Source: Phymorhynchus buccinoides (lineage: Eukaryota; Mollusca; Gastropoda; Neogastropoda; Raphitomidae). From it: a stretch of 64,000 nt of DNA. Positions 31,950 through 42,794 of this stretch are shown here, piece by piece; within the stretch, counting starts at the first letter, position 1, and every line of letters begins with the position of its first letter. The position numbers and the translations under genes were made by a program. Location of the stretch: assembly GCA_017654935.2 (NCBI GenBank), contig CM065710.1:18349072-18413071 (forward strand), read 5' to 3'. The notes below the pieces were generated by a model, which did no database searches, was not told the origin of the DNA, and saw only the letters and a list, made by a program, of their open reading frames with translations.

Positions 31950-33180
31950 TTTTTAATTTTGGGGGCGAGGCACTCTGAGCTCAAGATTGTTTGTGGCACA
32001 CCATTCAACCATCTTTTCAACTTCATCCCTGTACCCTGCCTCATCGCCATTAGTAATAAGTCCCTCTATAGAAGTGCCATCAGAAAACGTAATAACTGCA
32101 ACAGATGGGTTTACAGAGCGAAAGTAATTGGTAAACAATGTAAATAGCAAGGGAGATAATACACATCCTTGGGGTGCACCAGTATTCAAAATTACTTTTC
32201 ATATACATGACTGCCAACTCTGACAACTTGGGATCTGTTGGTGAGAAAATCTGCAATCCATTTACACAAACCAATATTCACATCCATACTAATGAGCTTC
32301 TGAATAAGTTGAGAGTGGATAATATAATTAAATGCAGAACTGAAATCAATGAAAAGAATGTGGGCATATGTATTAACTTTCTCTAAATGTTGGAGAACAA
32401 AATGAATAACAAGAGGCACAATTTCTTCAACAGATTTATTTGCCCAATATGCAAACTGTAAGGGGTCCATTAGAGAGTCATTCAAAGATTTCAGATAGCA
32501 GAGTTTAAGGCGTTCAAACACTTTAATAACAACGGATGTCAGAGCAACAGGTCTATAGTCATTAAGTGTGACTGTTTGGGGCTTCTTTGGCAAGGGGACA
32601 ATGGTAGCCGATTTGAAACACGATCGTACTTTACATTGTGACAGGGATACATTGAACACATCAGTGAAAATAGTGGCAAGCTCATCAGCACAGTGTTTTA
32701 GGCAAGGTGACGAAATACCATCTGGCCCACCGACTTTCTTTACACTCTGCTGCCTGAACAGTTTTTTAACATCTGATTCTTGCACTACAAAGGCGGAGTC
32801 AGAGGCTTCCGAGTCTACCTGCGGCATTGGAGTTGAGTTTAATCTGTCAAACCTAGCATAGAAATGGTTCAGTTGATCAGGAAGTGTTGGGTCATCAGTA
32901 CTAATTCTTGGTGTGTTTTTTACATTGAGTAACATTCTGCAGACCTTTCCACACGGCCCTATTGTTGTCTGAAGAAAACTGTTGTTCAATTTTCTGGCAG
33001 TACTCATACTTAGTCAGATTGAAATACCATCTAGCATGGTCTTGCAATGTTTTGTCCGACACTTCTAACTTTAGGCGTTCTAATGCGTTGTGTGCGTCGT
33101 CTTTGGCAGCTAATTTAGACGTAATACTATACCTAAACCAGGGCTTCTTATTACCATAATTTAATTATATAGTTACAGTT
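31950..33180 (-). pseudogene. LINE reverse transcriptase (Rex1/CR1/L2-like), left arm
   Basis: The long minus-strand frame 33007-32192 encodes VKKVGGPDGISSPCLKHCAD, VRSCFKSATIVPLPKKPQTV, LNDYRPVALTSVVIKVFERL, MDPLQFAYWANKSVEE, AHILFIDFSSAFNYIIHSQL (motif A) and WIADFLTNRSQVVRVG. After a frame change come GAPQGCVLSPLLFTLFTNYF (motif B), VITFSDGTS (motif C, catalytic DD altered to DG here) and WCATNNLELRV. The right arm reads SDDTT at the same place. Coding 5' of 33007 continues in another frame (WFRYSITSKLAAKDDAHNAL). It stops before motif E. Confidence 0.92.
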
Positions 33181-33670
33181 TTGGTCGGAACTAATATACG
33201 ATGTAGCAACGTCTGTATATTCATCAAGGTCTGTTACTGCCTCATTAAACACAGACCTGTCTGTACAATTAAGGCAGTAGTACCCATGACATCCTAATAA
33301 GCTGCTAAAACAGTGCAAATGTGGAACCTATGGCAAAGTGATCACTGGTCAGTGGTGTTTAGCACTGCGTATTTGCATTATACAAGTGCATACGTTATCA
33401 AAAAGAAATAAGCTGTTTAGAATCAGAATTTGATTTTAAATCAAAGTGACCACTGGTCACAGTCACTGAGCATTGGTCATCTACAAGGTGCAGTAGTACT
33501 CGTGGCACACTGATAAGCGAAAATGCAGAATTTACATCAAACTGACCAATGATCATCTGCATTATACAAGTGTATTAATCAGCTGTGACGGGGGGAAAGC
33601 TGTTTGATTTTTAAGTCAATATGATCACTGACCATTTACACTATACAAGGTCCAAAAAACTTGTGCAGAA
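33181..33670. repeat. Degenerate ~115-130-bp tandem
   Basis: Related phrases GCATTATACAAGTGCATACG, TGCATTATACAAGTGTATTA and TTTACACTATACAAGGTCC, each linked to TGATCACTGGTCAGTGG, GACCACTGGTCACAGTC or GACCAATGATCATCTGC, show three or four diverged units. Confidence 0.65.
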
Positions 33671-33719
33671 TAACATGTGGACACATAGGCTTGTGAGCAT
33701 ACATATATGACCCCCTTAA

Positions 33720-33960
33720 TACTATGATTACTACAACAGCTACTGCTACTACTACCACTACTATTACTACTATTTATGTCGCTGCTGGTACTGGTACTTC
33801 TACAGCAATTATTAATACTGCAACTACAAGGACCAGTCATACTTTTCATTTGTAAAACCGCAGACATCCTATTTGAGCCCCTTTGCCCAGGATTACCGGA
33901 CTTTTCCCACAGGAATTTTCCCACCAGGACTTTCCCACTCGGACTGTTTACACACAATCA
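33720..33960. repeat. (TAC)n and a GTGGGAAAAGTCC minisatellite
   Basis: CTACTAC-type trinucleotides at 33730-33830. At 33895-33950, TTTTCCCACAGGAATTTTCC and further TTCCCAC units are the minus-strand form of the minisatellite seen again at 35690-35800. Confidence 0.75.
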
Positions 33961-34907
<947 letters not shown>

Positions 34908-35087
34908 CTGAACGTGAATATATAGTGAAGCTTCGCACACATTTGCGCCATTATTTCGATTGGCACAGATGTACCTGTCTTTATCACATAGTTTCTTGTG
35001 GAAGTGGAACATTCTGCTATTTTCACAAACAATTGGTTTTCCTGTCTTTGAGGTAAAAACACGATGCCTTCCACGGCCCCTCGTAAA
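34908..35087 (-). CDS. Exon D (left arm): possible Ig-like domain exon
   Basis: A 180-nt minus-strand segment with acceptor CAGATCTTTTCAG (ending at 35088) and donor TTCAG|GTGCGT. In phase 0 it encodes 60 residues including FTSKTGKPIVCENSRMF, HKKLCDKDRYICANRNNG and VCEASLYIHV. D-x-D-x-Y-x-C followed by a hydrophobic strand resembles the C-terminal half of an immunoglobulin-type fold. A second frame (phase 2) is also open, so the reading frame is not certain, and its phase differs from exons A, B, C and E. Confidence 0.42.
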
Positions 35088-35689
35088 CTGAAAAGATCTG
35101 AACTTAAATGAGTAACCAAACAGTTCAATGACAGAGATGAACTCAGTTCACTGGTGACAATAATCGTAGGCAAGTTCAGTGTATACCTGGATATTTCCAA
35201 CCCTATGTTTTTCCCCACCGGGACGTATTGTTTGTTTGTATGTTTGCATATAATTATGTACTAGCCGGTTACTACCCGCTTCGCGGATATAAGCGTAGTT
35301 AACTGTATTAAGAATCCATTGTATTATTAATTGCGTGTTGGGTTGATTGTTAAAAAAAAAAAAAAATGGACGGAGCCTGGAACGTTTGTGTCAGTATGCG
35401 ACGACTTAACCATTAAGCTATTGTATCTTGCTGCTATCTGTTGAAAATGTTGCCTTATAGGGCCTAGTTGTAAAAAGCAGTAGGTAGAACCACTGACCTG
35501 GTCGATCGCTTTCTTGACTTTGACTAATTACGCTAATTACGGAGCGTGTTGCAAAATGTAATGTACCCTATGTTACTCCAGGATCATCCATCTGGATACT
35601 GTGAAAGTTTGGCGGCGATAAAACCACGCTAAATATGGTTTTATCCCGAAAACACACACCACAGCTCGGTTATACATAGGTACAGTTTA
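35088..35689. other. No gene; possible tRNA-derived element near 35370-35435
   Basis: On the minus strand, ATAGCTTAATGGTTAAGTCG then ACGTTCCAGGCTCCG resembles an A box and B box, followed on the minus strand by a T run (35353-35366 here as A). ACTAGCCGGTTACTACCCGC at 35262 marks another dispersed repeat end. Weak evidence only. Confidence 0.35.
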
Positions 35690-35815
35690 GTCCGGGTGTG
35701 AACAATTGGGAAAAGACCTAGGGTGGGAAAAGACCTAGGGTGGGAAAAGTCCGGGTGTGAAAATTCGGGTGGGAAACGTCCGGGTAGGAAAAGTCTGGAC
35801 ACCTTTCCGAGACCT
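35690..35815. repeat. GTGGGAAAAGTCCGG-type minisatellite
   Basis: Units such as GGGAAAAGACCTAGGGTGG, GGGAAAAGTCCGGGTGTG, GGGTGGGAAACGTCCGGG and TAGGAAAAGTCTGG repeat about seven times. The right arm has an extra variant unit. Related units lie at 33895-33950, 1.8 kb away on the opposite strand. Confidence 0.8.
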
Positions 35816-36001
35816 AAAAGCCAATTCATCCAAACTCGCTCAGTCTGTAATATTATATAATACGTAAGTTGCAGTGATGATGTTCAAACTGTATTGCTCT
35901 TTCAATATTTAAGATGGAGAATACGGTTCACCCTCCATGCCCCCCCAAAAGGGTCAAAGAATGTTATTATTATTAATTTGATATTGGTGTTTACAACTTA
36001 C

Positions 36002-36067
36002 CATATGTGTCCCAATCATAACTACCCTTGCTTGTATCGCAGTCCCTGCAACTGCACGATCCATTTG
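36002..36067 (-). CDS. Exon C (left arm): cysteine-rich exon
   Basis: A 66-nt minus-strand exon with acceptor TGTTGTGTTTCAG and donor ATATG|GTAAGT. In phase 1-1 it encodes NGSCSCRDCDTSKGSYDWDT plus partial codons at both ends. Four cysteines within 22 residues and symmetric phase fit a small extracellular disulphide module. I do not recognise the domain family. It joins in frame to exon B (B ends on one base, C begins with two, giving GCA). Identical in the right arm (51395-51460). Confidence 0.55.
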
Positions 36068-36269
36068 CTGAAACACAACAGTAGCCCAACAGAGTACCTT
36101 CTAGTTTTCACTCGAATGTAAGGGACTGACGTTTGGTTTTTGTTCCGTAGAAAGAATTCTAAATTTATTTTTTCCCCAGTGGCATCAATTATTATTTTAC
36201 CCCAGGCAAGATATCAACTTTCCAGGGAACATCGTACAATTTCCTGAAAATTATATATACTTATATAAT

Positions 36270-36612
36270 TATAGTATAAAAGATAAATCTCAGTGAATAG
36301 CTGAGCTCCATACCCATAATCTGAAGGACTGAAAAGTTGGTGCATTTGAAATGCGGAATAATTTGCTTTGATGAAACTTTTCTGTGTCCGGTGTCTGTGT
36401 TTGTGAACCTCAGAAACAAACTCAGATAATTGTTAACTTTCTTAATTGTTCTGTGTTCTGAAAAGAAGAAAATAATAAAATAATGTGCTGATTTACTTTT
36501 TCTCCCAATGGGGGAGGGGCAGTGCCTTATGCAAAGACAGCTGTTTCGATCTGTGAAGATCTCATCAGTTTGCATGATCGGCCTACAATTTGACTGTCCA
36601 GTGGATGTCATT
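36270..36612 (-). repeat. Penelope terminal repeat with hammerhead (left arm)
   Basis: Minus orientation: the hammerhead comes first, then GGGGGAGAAAAAGT-type sequence, module P (TTCTGTGTCCGGTGTCTGTG on plus), the GTGCATTTGAAATGC block and the CTCAGTGAATAGCTGAGCTC block near 36290. The internal promoter-side sequence stops at GTGGATG (36606) and is fused to TCATTGGGAGAAAAAGTAAA, an inverted piece of the same repeat. Confidence 0.75.
36517..36599 (-). ncRNA. Hammerhead ribozyme, copy with compensated stem II (left arm)
   Basis: Minus strand: CTGATGA (36562-36568), stem II GATCT/AGATC with a 4-nt loop (36548-36561), GAAA (36544-36547), CAGCTG (36538-36543), U-C, and stem I ATGCAAA/TTTGCAT (36529-36535 with 36569-36575). 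Compared with the copies at 9430 and 12889, the third stem II pair changes from C-G to T-A on both sides, keeping the pairing. Outer stem I pairing (GGACAGT with ACTGCCC) has one mismatch. Confidence 0.87.
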
Positions 36613-36972
36613 GGGAGAAAAAGTAAATCAGCAGATTTTATCATTTTCTTCTTGGGACACACACACAACAGAATATGCAAGACACCCCCACCCCACACCC
36701 CCACCCCCCGCACACCACCAAAAAAAAAAAAAAAAGAGAGAGAGGGAAAAAAAATCGTTATCCAGAGGAGATTTGAACTCACAACCTCTTGTGTGCGTGC
36801 GCAACGCACTAAGTCAACGCACTATCTGCTGAACTAACACAGTGTAAAGTAAAATGTCCGTAAATTAAAAATGTCTGTATAAAAAAAATATATCAAAAGA
36901 GGAGAAAATGAAGAAATGGAAGCAAAGTGAAATCAGTTTTATTTGAACTCAATTTAGAAATTCGGAAAAAAT

Positions 36973-36975
<3 letters not shown>
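36613..36975. repeat. Inverted terminal-repeat scrap, A-rich tract and tRNA-like sequence
   Basis: 36613-36640 is inverted terminal repeat. 36680-36745 is C/A-rich. On the minus strand at about 36765-36845, TAGTTCAGCGGATAGCGCG and GAGTTCAAATCTCC form convincing A and B boxes of a tRNA-derived element or pseudogene. The spacing between the boxes is long for a plain tRNA. Confidence 0.5.
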
Positions 36976-37420
<445 letters not shown>

Positions 37421-37954
37421 CATCCAACAACTAGTAAGCATAATTATAATAAATAAATAAAACTATTACAAAAATTTTTAGAAAAAAAATAAATCAGTTT
37501 TTCCGTCTGAGTGTAGAAATGATTCAAATACGCCGATTAGCGAGCGTGTTGTACAAAGTTATGCCTCCTATTTTACCGGCAGTGTGTTCATTTCGATATT
37601 TTGAAAGTTTGGTGGCTAAATATGGTTTTATCATGCACACACCAGGACTCCCAGGGACCCCCATTTGGGGGTCTATGAAGTACTAAAATTCTAAAGAACC
37701 CTCTAAAAGAATGTGCAGGGGGTCCCAGGGATGCATTAGAAACATTCTTTTTAGCATTCGCAATGCCACTGGGACCCTCTATCCTGCCTCTAGGACCCTC
37801 TATACTATAAGTGAAGGAGTCCCGCGGGACCCCTTGTTTTGCGGGACGATTGGGAGCCCTGAATCTGACACACAGACACACAAACAAACAGACACACACG
37901 TTGTTCACTTATTAATAGAGATGACCCAAACTCACGAATACAATTATTTTTTTC
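37421..37954. repeat. GGGACCC-rich dispersed repeat
   Basis: 37640-37860 is dotted with CCCAGGGACCCCC, GGTCCCAGGGATG, GGGACCCTCTATCC and GGACCCTCTATAC. In the right arm this stretch (49545-49800) has a T-run insertion and several indels. 37421-37640 shows nothing recognisable. Confidence 0.6.
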
Positions 37955-38265
37955 TCTGACAAGCTGATTGACAATTTCTAGTTTAACCACTTCTGTCCCA
38001 TACTTCATAGGAAATCGTGCTGACCAACCATTTATCTCTTCCACGCTTAACCCATACTGCCCTAAACTCCGAACACAGTACCGGCAGGGAACTTTCTTCC
38101 CCCACACTATTCCAGATTGGAACAGCCTCACAGAAGACATCGCTGCTGCACCTTCCTTGGATTCCTTCGAAGCCAGGTTGCAGCGCCACCTCAGATGGAC
38201 GGACACCTCAGCCCCTGGAGAAAAGCCTGCATCCGCAGAGCTCTCATCCACCAAAGAATAAATTA
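37955..38265 (+). pseudogene. LINE C-terminal tail fragment (left arm)
   Basis: The frame 37968-38261 encodes RTQYRQGTFFPHTIPDWNSL, TEDIAAAPSLDSFEARLQRH and a short tail. FFPxTIxDWNxL-x-SL-x-SF is the signature of the final residues of many LINE ORF2 proteins. The N-terminal half (SVPYFIGNRADQPFI) resembles the unit of the 63-bp tandem at 38690-39030. Confidence 0.8.
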
Positions 38266-38308
38266 GGGAGTTAGGAACCATAGGTCAAAGTAGTGGTAAA
38301 TGAAGGGC

Positions 38309-38645
38309 GGGAGCTGTGCCGGTCGGGGTTTGCCGGATTGGTCTTACCTACATACTGCGAAAAGGCCTATGGTTCACAAGTTTTTGGTTTTGTTTTGTTT
38401 TCTTTTTGCTTTTGTTTTTGTTCTTACTTTTGTTCTAAGATGAATCTGTTTCACCAAACAACAAGACTGCCAATAAGCGAATAACAAGGAAGAGCTAAAC
38501 TAAGATCTGCAGGCTCCTGAAGTATTTTTACTTTGTTTTTCCTCTTTGATTCTTTCGTTCTTCTCCTTTGGTCGCATCCCTAAGTGCGTACGTTTACTTC
38601 TGTAAATAGAAGTTGGTCGCCACCACAGAAGAAGAAGAAGAAGAA
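38309..38645 (+). repeat. Dispersed repeat R1, copy 2 (left arm)
   Basis: Same boundaries as the copy at 6987-7345: starts AGCTGTGCCGGTCGGGGTTT and ends with AAGTTGGTCGCCACCACAGA and (GAA)n. It has a short internal deletion after GGGGTTTG. Confidence 0.85.
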
Positions 38646-38689
38646 CTCATCTAAAATCTTGCTGAACAGTCAATTGCTTGTTCCCTTTT

Positions 38690-39035
38690 TAGCCTAATCT
38701 ATCCGAAACTCATACAAAATTGGCTGTCAGTCAGTTGACAATTTCCTGTTTAACCCCTTCTGTACTAAACTCGTGCAATAGCTTGCTGGCCAGTCAAAGA
38801 TTATTTTCTGTTTAACCCCTTCTGAGCCAAACTCATATGAAATCTTGCTGACCAGCCCATTTGGTCTTTCATGTTTAACCCCTTCTGTCCTAAACTCATA
38901 TGAAATCTTGCTGACCAGCCCATTTGGTCTTTCAGGATTAACCCCTTCTGTCCTAAACCCATATGAAAACTTGCTGACCAGCCAATTGTCTCTTCCATTT
39001 TTAACTACTTTTGTCCCAAACTCATTATTCAATGT
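38690..39035. repeat. 63-bp tandem repeat, 5-6 units (left arm)
   Basis: Units run GTTTAACCCCTTCTGTCCTA, AACTCATATGAAATCTTGC, TGACCAGCCCATTTGGTC and repeat every 63 bp, so frames stay open on both strands. It resembles the adjacent LINE tail segment near 37975-38050 in sequence and orientation. Confidence 0.85.
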
Positions 39036-39146
39036 CTAACACCCCTCTTTATGTCCTAAGCTCACGCTCATACAAAATATTTTCCATGATCATTCGGATG
39101 CCATCTATCCCTGTTTAACTCTTTCTGTCCCCAGCTCCAGACTTAC

Positions 39147-39188
39147 CAGGCACACATGGAAAACCGGAACACGTGTGTGGGGGTTTCC
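39147..39188 (-). CDS. Exon B (left arm): short cysteine-containing exon
   Basis: A 42-nt minus-strand exon with acceptor TTTTTTTTTCTTGCAG and donor GCCTG|GTAAGT. In phase 1-1 it encodes KPPHTCSGFPCVP with split glycine or alanine codons at the ends. Both splice sites are close to consensus and the phase matches exons A and C. No domain is recognised from so short a piece. Identical in the right arm (48138-48179). Confidence 0.52.
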
Positions 39189-39411
39189 CTGCAAGAAAAA
39201 AAAAATCATATTCAATAGTGCAGTCTCTCAGTTTGATTCCTGATGTAACGTGATATGGTAGTTGGTACTTTCGGTATTTTGTATTTGGTATATTCTAGTC
39301 ATAGAGGGAAATTTAAAAACTGGACTGCTCTCCCCCAGAGAGAGCATTGCTGTAAGCACAGCACCTACACTTTAAAAAAATGTATTTACTTATTAGGACT
39401 CATAAGACTCA
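39189..39411. other. Intron-like spacer, nothing recognised
   Basis: AT-rich DNA between exon B and a small hairpin element. Confidence 0.4.
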
Positions 39412-39492
39412 CCTCTTTAAAGAAAGTAGAATTTGTACAAAAACATTAGGATTCTCCTCTATTGTTTTGGTACAAATTCTACTTTCTTTTTT
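39412..39492. repeat. Small perfect-type hairpin (~26-bp arms)
   Basis: AAAGAAAGTAGAATTTGTAC followed by AAAAACA pairs with TGTTTTGGTACAAATTCTAC and TTTCTTT across a loop of about 16 bp. Preserved in the right arm at about 47835-47915. Confidence 0.85.
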
Positions 39493-39835
39493 CTTAATTT
39501 TCGTCCCTTTTTTGTCCGATTTGGCAGAGATTTTCAGAAACGTTGCAGGACCCCAAAGGTATGCAAAATTAGGAATATTAAACGATTTCGCCAAATTTGT
39601 GACGAAATACGACAGAAAAACTGCGAAATTTGCGAAATTTCATTCTTGAATATCTCAATAACACGGCTGAACTGAATTGATTCATATTTTTAGTATTCAG
39701 TCATAACTACATTGACAACACTTCCGGTAAAAATCCGAACCAGAAGTACCAACCGGAAGTGCCCTGACTAGGACCCTAGAGAAAACATTGTGTTCACAGA
39801 ATAGCCAAAACCAGAAGTTACGTCACAAAAATAAC
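39493..39835. other. No gene recognised
   Basis: AT-rich DNA. Arm identity starts to fall within this interval, with extra bases appearing in the right arm from about 39730 on. Confidence 0.4.
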
Positions 39836-40790
39836 TTTTGGATATCGCTTCCTCATTCCATCGAATACCGACATGACCAGGGACCTAGGCCAAAATGATG
39901 TCATACCCCTTGGATTTCAGAAGTGTAAACAATTCAAAGAATTTTAGCAATTCTGGATGTTTCAGATTTTTAATGGCTATAGCCTCTAGAGCTGAAAGGA
40001 CTCGGTGCAAACTAGAATTGTTTGTATCCTCAAACAGCCCAATCAATTTGAGAGCGATGACAAGAGCAGTCAACTCGGGAGTATACACAGAACTTTCTGT
40101 TGGAATATGCTTCATCAGATTTCGAGCCATCTGTGAAAATCGTTTGTTGGTTGCGAATTTTGGAATACATCTATAAAAACATGTTTGTAAGCAAGCGAAC
40201 TGGTGGAATTTTCCCGCAGAGTAGCGAGGTCAAATCTGATGTCTGGAGTACACAGGGTCCAGGATGGCTGATCAGAAAATGTTGATTCGTCAGATATGAC
40301 ACCAGCGTCAATATCTGCCTCTTCCAGATGAGGAAGGATGCGAATGCCCAGAGGTGGGATAGTGGAAGGATTATCTTCATATTTCTTCTGGAAAGGTGGG
40401 TTCATCACACAGTCTGACATAATCCTGGTTTTCTGGTTCAGAGTACAGCTGTAAATAGTAATTTAAGGAAAGCTTGAGTCTGCAGTGAGTAAGAGATGGT
40501 TCCTTGCTTCAGCATACAGACTATGTACATGTGTGTTGTGGAAGGAACCGAGACAATGACGGAGACCTTGATGGTGAATTGGGTCCAACACTTTTAGATA
40601 TGAAAGTCTTGCAGCGCCATAAATCATGCAACCATAATCTAATTTGGATCAGATCAGCGCTCTGTACAGATGGAGAAGCGTCTTCTTATCTGCACCCCAA
40701 TCCGTGTGCGCCACCCCACAGAGGATGTTCATAGCTTTGAAGCAGGAAAATGTCAGATTTTGAATATGTGCTCTAAAACTTAATTTCACT
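39836..40790 (-). pseudogene. LINE (I-like) post-RT and RNase H domain, left arm
   Basis: Minus strand, N to C: fragments of a post-RT segment, SDCVMNPPFQKKYEDNPSTI, LGIRILPHLEEADI, PDIRFDLATLRENSTSS and HVFIDVFQNSQ. The RNase H domain has SSVYTPELTALVIALKLI, LHRVLSALEAIAIKNLKHPE and GYDIILA, then a stop where W is expected, then VPGHVGIRWNEEA. The post-RT segment is broken by frameshifts here but open for 137 codons in the right arm (46491-46904). The left copy reaches (TTTAA)n at its 5' end (40790-40815). Confidence 0.85.
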
Positions 40791-40815
40791 TAATTTAATT
40801 TAATTTAATTTAACT

Positions 40816-41470
40816 GATGGCAACAATGAACTGCGGGAAGCATCAAGGACTGTTGGTGTTCTAACCACTGACATGATGCGCCGTTGTTTAGCATAGATAA
40901 CGATCGACTTCAAAACAAGAAAACAGAATGTCTTTCTTTCTGTCTTGTTTCCTGTTCCTACTTTGGTAGGAACAAAGTAGTTCTAGGAGCACGAAGAAGG
41001 AAGGAAGACCCACAATTATTTCAATGGGCCTGGAGGGCGAGTTGGCTTATTCCCACAACTGACATAGGTGCATCAACTCAGCAAGGGTACCCTCCATACA
41101 TGTGCAAGCTATTCAAGAACTGTACATGTGACTGGGATTTCACCACTGCCACGTATTCAGCTCTTGTAGCAGAATGGAAAGAAGATGAAACAAGCTGAAG
41201 TCCTGACCTCTTCACCCTACGAAAAGCAATTGTCAACCAGCAGCAAACATAGCTCCAAGGGAAGAACGAAGAAGGTGGGGGAGAGACCAGCAGTCAGAAT
41301 ACACCAAGAAAACATCAGCAGCTATGGTTCTGCTTCACGTGCAAAGAAACCCTTGAAGAAGGCATGATCCAGTGTACACAGTGTTTGAGATGGGTCCATG
41401 AAAAATGAGCAGGCACCGCTTCTGGTCTTGGGCAGCATTACACATGCCAGATGTGTCAAAATGATTTTTA
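40816..41470 (+). pseudogene. PHD-finger-containing remnant (transposon ORF1-like), left arm
   Basis: The plus strand carries a decayed frame. The best part (41328-41460) reads FCFTCKETLEEGMIQCTQC, LRWVHEK then a stop, AGTASGLGQHYTCQMCQND. Spacing C-x2-C, C-x2-C, H-x2-[C], C-x2-C is a PHD-type C4HC3 finger in which the cysteine after the histidine has become TGA. Upstream is a basic stretch related to LRKAIVNQQQKK. PHD fingers occur in ORF1 proteins of some LINEs and in other transposons; the owner element is not identified. Confidence 0.6.
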
Positions 41471-41732
41471 TTCCAACTAAGATGCAACGTCATGAAATAT
41501 TGCCATAGACAGGATAAGAAATGGATAATAACAGAATTAAAAATTACGATGACCTCGGTTTATCGTCTCATTTGAAAGACTCCATGTTCAAACCGTAAGA
41601 TCTAGTGCAGAGTGAGAGGGGGAAAAACTCCCCATGTACCCATGTTCGAACTAGGGTTCATTGTATACGAGGCGAACGCGTTTACCTCTGCGCCACTTTA
41701 AAGCCCTTTCTATCCCAAAAGTCCATACTCAC
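41471..41732 (-). repeat. tRNA-derived SINE-like element (left arm)
   Basis: Reading the minus strand, TTTAAAGTGGCGCAGAGGTA (A box TGGCGCAGAGG) and, about 50 nt later, GAACCCTAGTTCGAAC (B box GTTCGAAC) form an RNA polymerase III promoter around 41640-41700. Followed by AT-rich tail sequence. The right arm keeps it at 45580-45640. Confidence 0.6.
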
Positions 41733-41786
41733 CAGGCCAGAATCCAAGCTCTCTCTCCATATGAACTGGGGTATTTGGTTGTGGTT
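41733..41786 (-). CDS. Exon A (left arm)
   Basis: A 54-nt minus-strand exon with acceptor CTATTCTTTTTGCAG and donor GCCTG|GTGAGT, both near consensus. In phase 1-1 it encodes PQPNTPVHMERELGFWP flanked by split codons. Phase 0 is also open (NHNQIPQFIWRESLDSGL). Its 3' end (CCTG|GT) matches exon B, suggesting related small modules. Identical in the right arm even though flanking DNA there is diverged, which hints at constraint. Confidence 0.5.
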
Positions 41787-41877
41787 CTGCAAAAAGAATA
41801 GACCAATCTGTTTCAATGATGTTGGGTTGTTGTAAGTATTATGTACATGCTGTGGTTGTTGTCTTACCCTGGCCTAA

Positions 41878-42273
41878 ACAATCCAGGGATCATCCCAACA
41901 GCCGAAACACTTGAACACTATGGTACAAATGCATCAGCCAGGGATGAGAACATTACGTGTGTGACTGTTTTTTATTACCTCGCCACGTGGGCAGTCACAA
42001 TCTGACTTCGGAGGATTTTAGACTGATGATGTTATGCTAGGAACTTGTCATGGCTTAAGACAATCCCCGCACAACCATGCAGAGCATAACAACATTTTGA
42101 TGTAGCCTTGGTGTTCTAGCTTCTGTCAACTGGTCTGACACAGCCTCATGCCAAGGCGCGTAGTATGTACCTTACATTCGTAAAGTTTGAAATCACTGGA
42201 CATTCCCTCTGTTTACATTGCTTCTGCCTCTGCCCCCCCCCCCCCCCCTCCTTCCCCTTTGTCATGTGTGTGC

Positions 42274-42317
<44 letters not shown>

Positions 42318-42504
42318 GCGTGTGCGCGCGCGCGTGTGTGTGTGTGTGTGTGCGTGCGTGCGCGTGCGTGCGCATGTGTGTAGCTTGTATATTTATATGC
42401 ACACGTATGTCTGTGCTGGCATGTGTCAGTGTAAGTGAGTGTATGCGCACAAGAAATATTGCCTTTTTTTGTTAATGTGTGTATGTCTTAGTCCAAATAC
42501 ACAC

Positions 42505-42595
<91 letters not shown>

Positions 42596-42628
42596 CCACG
42601 TACACATGCATGTACACAATAATTAGCT

Positions 42629-42703
<75 letters not shown>

Positions 42704-42794
42704 CCTACTAGCCCTTCCTTTGTATCGTAGCATAAGGCCAATGTACAAACAAAACATTCAGTGTTCGGTGTTCATTGTTCTCCATGTACAACAT
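41878..42794. repeat. Left-contig-only spacer: (TG)n, (CA)n, (CT)n
   Basis: C run about 42235-42248, (TG/CG)n 42266-42380, (CA)n 42508-42594, (CT)n 42632-42698. Nothing here is matched in the right arm, which starts at the gap. No gene recognised. Confidence 0.9.
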
